Of a DNA stretch of 64,000 nucleotides, positions 1-55,169 are shown in pieces. Position 1 is the stretch's first letter, and each line of letters opens with the position of its first letter. The stretch is from Notamacropus eugenii. Lineage: Eukaryota > Chordata > Mammalia > Diprotodontia > Macropodidae. The position numbers and the translations under genes are program-made. The notes below the pieces were generated by a model. The model was not told the origin of the DNA, did not search any database, and was given only the letters and a program-made list of their open reading frames with translations. The stretch spans positions 50,716,771 through 50,780,770 of the forward strand of contig NC_092875.1 in assembly GCF_028372415.1 (NCBI RefSeq), read 5' to 3'.

Positions 1-541
1 CTGTCAAGAAACATGGGAATATGGGACAGGACTTATTTTTTCTTGATGATTTAGGGGTGTCTTTATGAACATGCAGAGTTTATTTTATGAATGTGCGCAA
101 TTTTTTTCTCCCCCATTTGTTTCTGGTATGCTTTTAGTCAAATTGTTACTAGGAAACCAGATGAACAAAGTGTAATGATATCTATGTTTTTGAAAAAAGT
201 CTTCAAGAAGTCTCTCAGTGGGATAACGCTTTGCCTGGAACCCAGAACAGGGCAGTGACTTTCAGGCTGAAGCTTTGTGACAGTTATGCCACGTGCTTAT
301 AGACTTTTCCCATTAATTACCAGGTTTGGGGCTTAACCAAAATCTGGTCTCTGGACAAATGCAGTATTATTGCTACGATAAACTATCTGTTCATATTACT
401 TAATTTCACAAGACATAGAAATGAGAATGAAACATTTTCTTTTTATTTTCCATTTTTCATTGATTATCTTGTGACTCATTAATCCATTGAGTTCAAAGGA
501 AAGGGCCTTTTAGGGGTGACTTTTCTCTGTGCTTGACTCAG
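1..541. other. POLE intron (3' part), no recognised element
   Basis: AT-rich intronic sequence ahead of the first POLE exon in the window. No POLE exon, repeat family or RNA gene was recognised. Confidence 0.6.
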
Positions 542-38430
<37,889 letters not shown>

Positions 38431-38577
38431 AGCCCAGCCAGAGGATGTGCTCTTAGCTAGACATTTGGCCATGGTCTCCGCCCCACTGCCCCCAGTGTGA
38501 CTGAGCTCTTCCTCTGGGAGGACAGAAGACACCCTACTTACATGTGACCAGGCACTCAGCATTTCTAAGCCCAGAGG

Positions 38578-38583
38578 AATAAA
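38578..38583 (+). promoter_or_regulatory. POLE: POLE polyadenylation signal (proximal)
   Basis: AATAAA about 150 nt after the stop codon, followed within 30 nt by a GT-rich stretch (ttgtggtgcgg), the expected downstream element. Implies a short 3'UTR. Confidence 0.75.
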
Positions 38584-38817
38584 GAATAGTGGGCAAAAGC
38601 TTGTGGTGCGGGGAGATTCCCCGGAGCACTTGAATCAACAGCTGACTCTGGTCATAAGTTGTCCAAGGAGGTGAGGGTGAACATTCATCCTGTGACAGCA
38701 GAACCAGGCCTGAAACCCTTCAAGAAGGAGGGCTCTGAGCCACTGGAGATACCTTGATTGTTGTGGCCACTTCTGTGGCTGAGAATCAGATGAAGACTGG
38801 GGACTGGTACCTGTGTG

Positions 38818-38823
38818 AATAAA
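38818..38823 (+). promoter_or_regulatory. POLE: POLE alternative polyadenylation signal (distal)
   Basis: A second AATAAA 240 nt after the first. Could extend the 3'UTR to about 0.4 kb; usage cannot be judged from sequence. Confidence 0.45.
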
Positions 38824-38830
38824 TGTAATT

Positions 38831-40789
38831 CTGTACAGAGCAGCTCCTCTCCAGGCCTGTGGCAGGGGAGCTCCTGGGGACCATGCTTTGAGTACCTGCT
38901 CCAAAAAAGTCTGTTGCTGGTGTGCAGAACTCTAGTCCCTGCCTGCCAGAAGCCCGGGCTTTAGTCCTGGAGTTCAGAAGGGCAGTGGTGGCTACCAGCT
39001 TACCTGATACCTTCGCTTCCTCAGAATAGTGCCCTGTCACCCTGCCATGCACTGGCAAGAGCATGTAAATGCTTGTGTCTTGAGCTAGTTTGTTTTCATT
39101 GCTGCATTGGCTAGGGCTCCATGCTTAAGGAAAGCAGGATTTATAGCAATTATCTTGGGAGGATTGGAACCCTAGAGTATTCCAAGAATACCGACCCTGT
39201 TGGCATTCTGTGTCCACAGGAAAACTAGTCCTGTTGAGCTATGACTGGAGGAATGAACCCAACCCACAGGCCTGACCCTGTCCCCCTCTTTAGCGGAAGA
39301 GTTTGGGAGTAGGGATTGAAAGGGGCAGGGGGGTCCAAGGAGAAGGCTCCCAGCAGAAGGCTTTTCTGGAGGAGATGAGGGGGTTGTCCTAGAAAGCCTG
39401 GGCTCTTCATAACCAGACCCAGCTTGTGGGGGCTCCAGGCAGGCCTGAGATGGCACCTGAAAGCGACGGCCGCTCCCCAGTGCTGTAGGAAACTTGAGCT
39501 GCCTGCAGGTAGATGAAGCCAGAGTCAGCTTGGCTTGCAGAGGCTCTGGAGTGAAGACAAAATCAAATTAAATAAAGGCAGGGGCAATGGAGGGGTGGGG
39601 GGAGGAAAGAATGATACAAGCCGTGCTTCCTGGAAGGGCCAGGGCCAAATATCCCAAGGCAGACTGCTGGGGAAAGTGCTGGGGACTGGGGGATGGTGCA
39701 GGCTTCCATTCTGCGTACTGGGTCTAACCCTGGGCATCGGCTGCCCTAGGTGACAAGGCTGGGAAGTTGTCCCTGGAAGTGGTGGAGAGGACATTAATGG
39801 CTGTGGCTCCCACTGCAGAGATGGGTGTCAAGCCAGGGTCAGTGAGGCCACTTTAAGGCCTTCAGGGGTGGGATTGGAGAGTCCTAGTGACCATTGGTAC
39901 TTGGGGATTAGAAATCTGAGCCCTCAGAACTGGCTTTCTCCATGTCTGAGCTGATGCCAGATGCCCAGCTGGAAAAGCCAGTTTCTCGAGTCTTCAGGGC
40001 TGTAACGCAGATACCCTGCACATAGCTGATGGCTGAGAGCTCTTCAGTGGCAACCCACTTTCCACAAGAGACGCCAATGTGCCTTAGTCAAGTGGGATGC
40101 TTCCCTCCCTCCCTCTCACAGCCTCAGTTCCCTATCTTGTTCCATGACTGACTGCAGATGCACAGCGCTGAAGCCCCAAGGTCCCTGGGGATCGGTGGTA
40201 TTCGGAGCTGGGTTTCCTTCACCAGTCTGGAGGAGTGGGACCAAAACCAGTTCCTATGGTTAAGGAGGCAGACAGGCCTGGGGGTAGTAGGTGAGGACTG
40301 AGAAATAGCCATCCAGGATGCTGAGAGAGGTTGAGGTCTCTGTTAGCAGCCAGAAAGAGCTGAACAATCGGATTACCCAGTGACATACTCGGGTCACTCC
40401 ACTCCTAATCAGGTTAGCATCAGCTGCTTCTCCATTCCCAGCAGTGGCTTTCCAGCTCATGTCTGCTTCCTACAGGCCCATCGCTTGTCACTGCACTGAT
40501 GCGCCTCTCTCCCTTCATCCTTAACTTTGATTTAAGCTCAGAGAATGCGGGGCTGACCAGCTAAGAGAGACAGGATCACCACCAGGATCCTTAGTCGCCC
40601 ACTCCCAACTCCAGGACCATCCACTTTCCTTGCCTCAGACTTCTCCCATGGAGCTTGAGCAAGCTGACCCACTCTGGGACAGGGGAGAAGGTCTGAGGTT
40701 TGAGGAGAGCAGTCTGAAGTAGCCCCACCCAGTGTATTAGAATGAATGACAGACAGGAACATTGCCAAGCAGCAAAGGGCCAGGCTCAG
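38831..40789. other. Intergenic, POLE to P2RX2
   Basis: About 2 kb between convergent 3' ends. No exon, RNA gene or repeat family recognised; moderately GC-rich. Confidence 0.5.
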
Positions 40790-40990
40790 ACCTAAGGGTT
40801 GGAAGGGTCCTGGAAGTGCATCTATTCACCCAGACCTGAATCCGCTTCCCTCCAGCATACCCAACAAACAGGCAGGCCCCTGGCCTCTGCCTAAAACCTC
40901 CCTAGGGACCTCTGAGGCAGCCCATTCTACTTGGAGACAGCTCTCAGTTAAATTGGGTGGCGGAACATCGGCACCTGTGGCCAATCTACA
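40790..40990 (-). mobile_element. L3/CR1 LINE 3' end
   Basis: 'gaatccgcttccctccagca', 'cctctgaggcagcccattct' and 'acttggagacagctctcagt' read as the antisense L3 3' end. Confidence 0.65.
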
Positions 40991-41276
40991 CTCTCCAGCC
41001 CTTTTTCCGCAGGGGCTGGCTTCTCAGCTCTGTGACCTGTAAGGTCTCTCGCTGGACAGGTCTATTGGGAAGAGCAAGTCAAGGACCTGGTCCCTAAATT
41101 CAGCTGTCTCCACCCTTGCCCCATGAGTTGTGCCCAGGAAAATTCCTCTTGCCCTTTGATGATGACCTTCACCCTATATCAGAAAGGAGCCAGATAGGCC
41201 TTCCAGATCTGGAAGTGGTTGGCCTATGCCATACTCCCAAGAACAGGTAAAGTCCAGCAGGTTCTGTCATATGTGA

Positions 41277-41282
41277 TTTATT
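41277..41282 (-). promoter_or_regulatory. P2RX2: Candidate P2RX2 polyadenylation signal
   Basis: AATAAA on the minus strand about 650 nt after the P2RX2 stop. The nearest convincing signal before the POLE 3' end. It leaves about 2.4 kb between the two convergent transcripts' signals. Confidence 0.5.
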
Positions 41283-41931
41283 GGAGCTCACTGCCATCTT
41301 GTTTCCAGTTGCATAAGGGGGTTAATGAGGACCTCTCTGGGGGAGAGCTGGAGCATATATACTAGGATAATGAAGCCGGGGGAGAGGGGATGATATGGAA
41401 ATCTCCCCCTTCCAGTCACCCTGGAATGTGAGCTCAGGTCTGAGGAAGGAGTATCTGTCACTGAGCCATCTGGCAGCAGGTTCATGGGAAGAGGGAGGGA
41501 ATTGTGAGGTGTCCAGTAGGGGGAAATTGAGGTTTCAGCTGGTGGGAATAAAAGGATACAACTTTGCTGAGGATACAGAATATGGCAGGTTCAGAGTAGG
41601 TGGTGGGGAAATAACTGGTCGGGAAGGGGGGAGATAAGGGAAAGGCTAGGAGGATGGGGACTGGAGTAGGAGAGAACCATCCCTCCCATACCCCAAGTTT
41701 CTATTCCCCTTTAGCCAGGCCCTCACCAACTAGACAACAACTAGAAGGACAGGCAACATTGGGGGCCCAGATCCAGGCCTGTTGATCTGAGCTGCTCCTC
41801 AGTACTAGCAGCATGGGCCCAGGGACCCCATCTTTCGGCAGAGCTGTTGACTTCAAATGACCCTGTGGCCTCAGCCAAGGTCTCAGTCTCTTAAGCAGCA
41901 CAAAGAAAAGGTGGAGATGGTGCTGGGAAGG

Positions 41932-49488
<7,557 letters not shown>

Positions 49489-50400
49489 GAAGAAGTCGGG
49501 CCCCGGGCCCCCGGGCCCCTGCTCCCTCTCTGCCGGGCCCGGGGCACAGGAACCACCCCTCAGTCCCTGGGGCCCCTGAGCCGTCTGTGGCATGGGCCGC
49601 TCGCTGCCTGCCAAGCCGCCTCTGCGCTTCCCAGCACACTGACCGGTCCCTCCGGTCCCAAAGTGCCCCACCACCCCTTCGGGGCGGGGATGGGGGAGCG
49701 GAGATGCCCGCCACAGCCACGCCCCCTCGTGGTCAGCCACCGCCCCTCCACCTCCACCCCAGGTCTCCTCCCTCGCCCGTCCCCTCCTCCCACCCCTGCC
49801 CCCCTCCTCAGGAAGCAGCTGGGAATAGGGAGAGAGACAAGACTGGATACCTCCCTGACAGGCCGGCTTCCCTGCTGCTCTGCCCCTAAAAAACCAGGGG
49901 GACGCATACAGTGTTAAGTAAGGCAGGTAAGGCTCCCTTGGCATCGGGGGAGACTGGAGGATGAGGCTTGTGCCCAGGGATCACGCTGTCTCGCCATCTA
50001 CTTTTTAGGTGCCTGGGATTAAGGCTGACTAGCCTGTGTGCCCTGAAAACCCTGGGAAGCCTCTTGCGGGAGCCTTTGTGGGGCTAGCCCTAGGAAAGGG
50101 GATCCCAAGAGAAGACATCCGTGTCCCCACCGCCACGGCTATGGCAGGTCAGAAACAGGAGCCTTCTTCCATTCCCCTGCTGCGTCCCCCGGGGAGACCT
50201 GATAAGGCGTGAGGCATTCAGTGATAGGGGGCATGGGAGACCCACGCCATGCTGGGTCGCAGCCGTTCCAAACAAAACACAACAAACTGTTCCCTGGACA
50301 GCTCCCATTTACCTTCCTCCAGGCCCTGCATCTCAGAGTGGGAGAGAGTGATGGCCTGGGTAGTGGGGGCGGCGGGTGACCTACCGCCAGGAAGAGTTTC
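49489..50400 (-). promoter_or_regulatory. P2RX2: GC-rich 5' region of P2RX2, candidate promoter
   Basis: Sequence immediately upstream of the P2RX2 start is far richer in G+C and CpG than the rest of the window, with several GGGCGG/CCGCCC-type boxes (for example near 49681 and 50370). No TATA box was recognised. The location and composition suggest the promoter and 5'UTR, but the transcription start cannot be placed. Confidence 0.5.
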
Positions 50401-51064
50401 CCCCTTAGCCTTCTAGGAATTCTCTGCTCTAGAGGTTAAAGCGGGGAAAGAAAAAACTCGCAGAGATTCCTCTGGCTCCGTTGCCTTCCCACTCCTTACA
50501 CTTCTGCCACCCTGGGTTTTGGAGAGCAGGGCACAGAGAAGGGGAACCAAGGAGGAGAGCAGAAAGAAAGGCTGGTGAGAAGAGAAAGATGGAGCATGAG
50601 GGCCACAGAAGACCTCGGAAGGCAGTGCTCTGGGACGGCAAAAGTATAGGATTTGGAGGCAGGCAGGCTGATGCAGAACCCCCACCATGCCTCCTGCACC
50701 CTCTGTGAGTCTAAGCCTTCCCTGGGCCTCCTTTCACCTTCTGTAAAATGGGAAGGTTGTGTTTGATAACGTCGGAAGTCCCTTTCAGCTCCAAGTCTAG
50801 GATCCTGGCATCTCTTGCTGTTCAGGGTTCTAGTATACGCCTCTGTTTCCTTGTCTGTAAAATAGACAAGATACAGGTTGCCTAAGGTTATTGTGGGGAT
50901 AAACTGTTATCCCCAAAACACAGTTGCAGAATTTTCCCAGTAACCTAGTGCAATAATAAGGAACATTAGCAAAGTATCTAGTGTACGTAAGGTTGCTGGG
51001 GATGTGACCCATGCCCTCTATTCTATTGAAACATAAATGTGCTCATTTGTTATTTTGGCCATCA
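50401..51064. other. Upstream of P2RX2, mostly unrecognised
   Basis: A MIR/MON-type SINE 3' half lies near 50700-50800 ('tttcaccttctgtaaaatgg'). Otherwise nothing recognised. Confidence 0.5.
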
Positions 51065-51420
51065 TCTTATTATCAAGCAGGCAAGCAAGCATTTATGAAC
51101 CACCTAGTGTATGCCACCTGCTAGATGCTAGGAAGCTAAGGCAAAAATGAAATGATTCCTGCCCTCGGAGAGTTTACTTTTTATTGGGGAATATAGCATG
51201 TACATATATAGACACATACAAAATAGACGTAAAGTAATTTTGGCCAGGAAGCATCAGCAAGTTAAGGGATCTGGAAAGTCTTCATGTAGAAGGCGGTAAT
51301 TGAGTTTGGAAAGAAACTAGGGATTCAAGGAGATGAGTGGGAGAAGAAACAGCCTTAAAGCAATGGGAGAACAGGCTGTACAAAGACATGGGGATGGGAT
51401 AAAGAGTATCAAAGCCTCTA
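51065..51420 (-). mobile_element. L2 LINE fragment, 3' end first
   Basis: 'gcaagcatttatgaaccacc', 'cctgccctcggagagtttac' and 'gaaagtcttcatgtagaagg' follow antisense L2 order. Confidence 0.65.
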
Positions 51421-51564
51421 AGGTCCTAGTCTGGGCTATTTACCAAAATAAGTCATCTGACAGAATACCAACTTTTCTTTGGACGTTAAGGACAAGGGTG
51501 ATAAAATTCTTTCAGTTCCTGTGGCAGATTTCATGAAATTCCCGGGGCACACGGGGAGCTAGAA

Positions 51565-51735
51565 GAGAGACTTTTCTTCCTTTCTTTCTTATTCTTTCTT
51601 TCTCTGCCTTCTTCTCCACTTTCTATCCTTTCTCAAACCCTCTCTTTCTCCCTCTTTCTTTCAGTCTCCCTTTCTCTCCCCCTTCCTTTTTTCTTCTTTT
51701 CTTTCTTCCTCTCTGCTTCTCCCTCTTGGTCTCTG
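51565..51735 (+). repeat. Polypyrimidine tract (TTTC/CTTT-rich)
   Basis: About 170 bp of almost pure C/T on the + strand. Confidence 0.9.
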
Positions 51736-52029
51736 TTGCTTTAAAAAAAAAATTAAATGCCTTATTTAAAACCTCACTATCGATACAAATAACTAAATTT
51801 GCCTCAGTATCCATTTATGTTCAAATCCATCATTTTCAATGCATGAAGTATCATGGCACAATTTCTGTGCCTCCCTCTGGTCCCCAACAGAATTCTTTGC
51901 GCTTGCTTGCTTTCCTTCCGGTTATAATTAGCCCTTCCTCCATTCCTCTGGTTTTACTTTTTCACATTTTGCATTATTTCACAAAGGTCTCTCCAGATCG
52001 CTTGGATTTCCTCAGCCTTGCAAGTCTTG

Positions 52030-52380
52030 ATTGAATTATAACCTCCCTCTCCTCCTTCTCTTTACCCCTCCCCCCTCTACTTCTTTCCTTCCTCTCTGGA
52101 GCTCTCTCCCTTTCCCTCCCCCTTCCCTTTCATCCCTCCTCCCTTTTCTTCCTTCCTCCTTATCAACAGGCACTGTGCTAGGCACTGGAGACACAAGGAC
52201 AAAGAATAAAACAATCCCTGCTTGCAAAAGGAGCTTCTATTCTATCCCTCTTCCTTTCCCCTTCCCTCCCCTCCCTTCTCTCCTCCCTTTTGTGTGTCTC
52301 TCTCCTTCCTCTTTCTTTCCTTCCTTCCTTCCTTCCTTCTTTCTTTCTTCCTTTCTTTCTTTCTTTCCCTCTTCGTCATT
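52030..52380 (+). repeat. Polypyrimidine tract with (TTCC)n and (TTTC)n, split by an L2 scrap
   Basis: C/T-rich from 52040 to 52160 and from 52230 to 52375, with TTCC and TTTC runs near 52315-52368. The middle (52165-52230) is an antisense L2 terminus ('caggcactgtgctaggcact'). Confidence 0.85.
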
Positions 52381-52837
52381 CCTTCTCAGGTTCTATTATT
52401 TCTATGCCATTCCTTTTACTACAACTACCTTCAAACAAACAAACAAGAGCATAAATCCTCATGAATAGCTTAGAACTCTAGGAAATCTCTCCTGAGCCTT
52501 GCATCTTACAGCTCCATCCCTGCTCTGCTCTTTCCAAACAGCCTTGGTCAGTGAAGGAATCTCTGACCCCTCCCAGTAAACCAGTTCTACTCTCACTCTC
52601 TAAAGCGTACTTCTTGAGAAAACCACAGTTGCCCAACAGCGAAGCAGAGAGGGAGGATGACCACACTGTGCCCCGGTGTACAATTTCCCCCAGAGAGCTT
52701 TATATCTTCTTAAAGAAGCCAAAAAGATCCTGTGGGTCCTGGGAGAGATTCTGCCCCAGTGACTGGTATGGAGGATTCTCAGAGTCTTTGGTGGTGTGGT
52801 TCTTGTGAGAATCAAACTGGAGCTTTGTCCTCAGGAA
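52381..52837. other. Unrecognised sequence
   Basis: About 450 bp between low-complexity tracts; no gene or repeat family seen. Confidence 0.45.
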
Positions 52838-53150
52838 CAGGTGAGAGAGAGATAGAGTGAAAAAGAATGATAGAGATGGATGGGGGAAGAGGAAGGGTGG
52901 GATGGAAAGGAAAAGAAAGGAGTTGGGGGAGAGAGGGAGGGGAAGGAAGAGAGACAGGGAGAGGGAGGAGAGAGAGAAAGAAAGGGAGAAAAGGGGGAAG
53001 AAAGAAAGAGGGAGGGAGAGTGGGAGGAAGAAGGGAGAGAGAGAGAAGGGAAGGGGGAGAGAGAAAAAGAGAGAGAGAAAGAGGAAGAAGAGAGAGGAGA
53101 AGGAGGAGTAAAAGGAGGAAAGGGAGAGTGGGGAAAGAGAGAGTAGTGTG
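52838..53150 (+). repeat. Polypurine tract (GA-rich)
   Basis: About 310 bp of nearly pure A/G on the + strand, with GAAA, GAGG and GGGA motifs. Opposite strand polarity to its neighbours on both sides. Confidence 0.95.
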
Positions 53151-53362
53151 TGACAGTGACATGTGGTGGCCAGCGATGAGAGAGATTTAACTGCCTACTT
53201 AACACCCCCACCCCCACATTGCATTGTCACTTTATCTTCCCTCTTTCCCTGTGGTCTCAGAACACAGTAAGGAGACATCCTTACTCCTTGCTGAGGCTCA
53301 TCCCTCTACCTAAGCCCTTGATCCCATTTCCTGTCATTTTTTCTGTGACCTTGCTAAGCCCA

Positions 53363-53364
<2 letters not shown>

Positions 53365-53421
<57 letters not shown>

Positions 53422-53480
53422 CTCTGTCTGTCTCTCTGTCTCTCTCTCTCTCTCCTTCTCTCTCTCTCTCTTTCTCTCTC
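53365..53480 (+). repeat. (TC)n microsatellite
   Basis: About 27 uninterrupted TC units then an imperfect TCTG/TCTC extension. Confidence 0.97.
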
Positions 53481-53564
53481 AATTTCCTCAGTTTTTTCTT
53501 TACTGATTCCATCCCATCTGCCTAAGAACATGCTCAGGTCTTTCCAATCATAAAAGCAGCTAGG

Positions 53565-53700
53565 TTCTAGGTCTCAGTTTCCCCATATTATCCCCATTAA
53601 AATTGGGTTAATGATGGCACCCTTCCTCTAGGGTTAGTGTGAGGATCAAATGAAATAAAGCATGTATAGCCCTGGACAAGATTAGCTATTCAATTCTTTG
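53565..53700 (+). mobile_element. MIR/MON-type SINE 3' half
   Basis: 'taggtctcagtttccccata', 'tagggttagtgtgaggatca' and 'aaatgaaataaagcatgtat' in order. Confidence 0.65.
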
Positions 53701-53719
53701 ATTCACTTCTTTCTTCCTG

Positions 53720-54925
53720 AATTGATCCACGCTTCCACCTCTTTTGCAGGGCTCTTTGTCCTCTTCTTGACCCCAATGTGTCAGTATTTCCCAAGAATGA
53801 GTGCTTAGACCTCTTTTTCCTTTCCATTCAAACACTTCTCCTACCTTCCCATGGCTTTAGCCACTATCACCACCATGCACAGGACTCCCAACCCTCTGTC
53901 TCCAGCCCTGAACCCACATTGAGGTGTCCAGACTCTCATGTCTCCCTACATGCAGGGCATTCCTACCTAGCTATCCCACGGCCACTACCAACTCCGCATT
54001 CCACACCTGCCTGGTTGGATTTTTTCTCCAAAGCCTCTTCTCTCATCTGACTCCATGGTTTCTCTCAGTGTTGGCACTCCATCTCCCACGCTCACAGCTT
54101 TCAGGCTGTCTTTGCTTCTTCTTTCATTCCCCTTGAGTCCAATCTATCCATCTCAGCCACAGTTCTCAGGTCCATTTCTTTCTCTCTCTTCCCCCTACCA
54201 GCAGCATCCTAGTACTCTCACCTCCCACCTGGACTATGGCATGTCTCCTACTCAGCCTTTCCACCTCTTCACTTGTTCTCCTCTAACTGATTCTCCATGC
54301 GATTCCCATAATAACATTTCTTACCCCTAGATCTGATCATGTTCCTTGTATTCTGATAATCTTTATCAGCTCCCTATTGCCTCCCAGATTTAGGGCATTG
54401 GGCTTGGAAGCAAGTCAGATACTGTCACAGACACTGGCTGTGTGACCCTATTCAAGTCACTTAAAGTCTGCCAGTCTCAATTCCTTCATCTGTTAAATGA
54501 GGGGGTTGACCTCAATGGCCCCATTGGGCTTTAAATCTATGCTGTTACAATCCTTTGCTCAGTATTTAAGACATGATACAAACTGTGAGCTCTCTGCCTT
54601 TCTAGTCTTGTTTTACTTGCTTCATACATATTCTATGTCCCAAATATCCCCTAAGGTTTTCCTCCACTTCCGTACCTTTACTGGGATGGCCTTTACATGT
54701 TGAATTCCTCCTCATGTTTTAAAGCCCAACTAAAATGCCACCTCCTTCAGGAAGCCTTCCCTAATTACCCATTCTCTCCAACATAACACTTACAATGTGT
54801 TATGGTGTATCTGTATTACCTATCTTGGTTTTTTTCTAGATTGAAAGTTCCAAAAGGGAAGGTATTGTGTTCTATTTAAACTATGTATCTCCTCCAGCCC
54901 CTAGTATAGTGACCTGTACCTGTTA
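53720..54925 (+). mobile_element. L2 LINE, about 1.2 kb, with a nested SINE
   Basis: Sense L2: 'cctctgtctccagccctgaa', 'cctcccacctggactatggc', 'aagcccaactaaaatgccac', 'tcaggaagccttccctaatt' and 'ttgaaagttccaaaagggaa'. A SINE (54375-54560) divides it. Confidence 0.8.
54375..54560 (+). mobile_element. MIR/MON-type SINE inside L2
   Basis: 'ggcattgggcttggaagcaa', 'ctggctgtgtgaccctattc', 'ttcatctgttaaatgagggg' and 'gacctcaatggccccattgg'. L2 text resumes directly afterwards. Confidence 0.8.
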
Positions 54926-54929
54926 CTTA

Positions 54930-55168
54930 GTTTGTTTGGTTTTTTAAGTCGTGTCTAACTCTTCCTTACCTCTTTTAGGGTTTCCTTGACAAAGATACTG
55001 CAATGGTTTGCCATTTCCTTCTTCAATTCATCTTACAGATGAAGAAACTGAGGTAAACAGGGTTAAGTGACTTGACCAGGGTCACACAAGTAGTAAGGGT
55101 CTCAGGCAAGATTTGAACTCAGATCTGGACTCCAGTCCTTGCACTCTATCCACTGCACCACCTGAGAC
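54930..55168 (-). mobile_element. Marsupial SINE with RTE-like tail (antisense)
   Basis: 'gggtttccttgacaaagata', 'ggtttgccatttccttcttc', 'gtgacttgaccagggtcaca' and 'ctctatccactgcaccacct'. Confidence 0.85.
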
Positions 55169-55169
55169 C

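Noticed and set aside
52812-53217. Ser/Pro/Leu-rich and Arg/Glu-rich open frames around 53 kb
   Set aside because: Translations of polypurine, polypyrimidine and (TC)n tracts.
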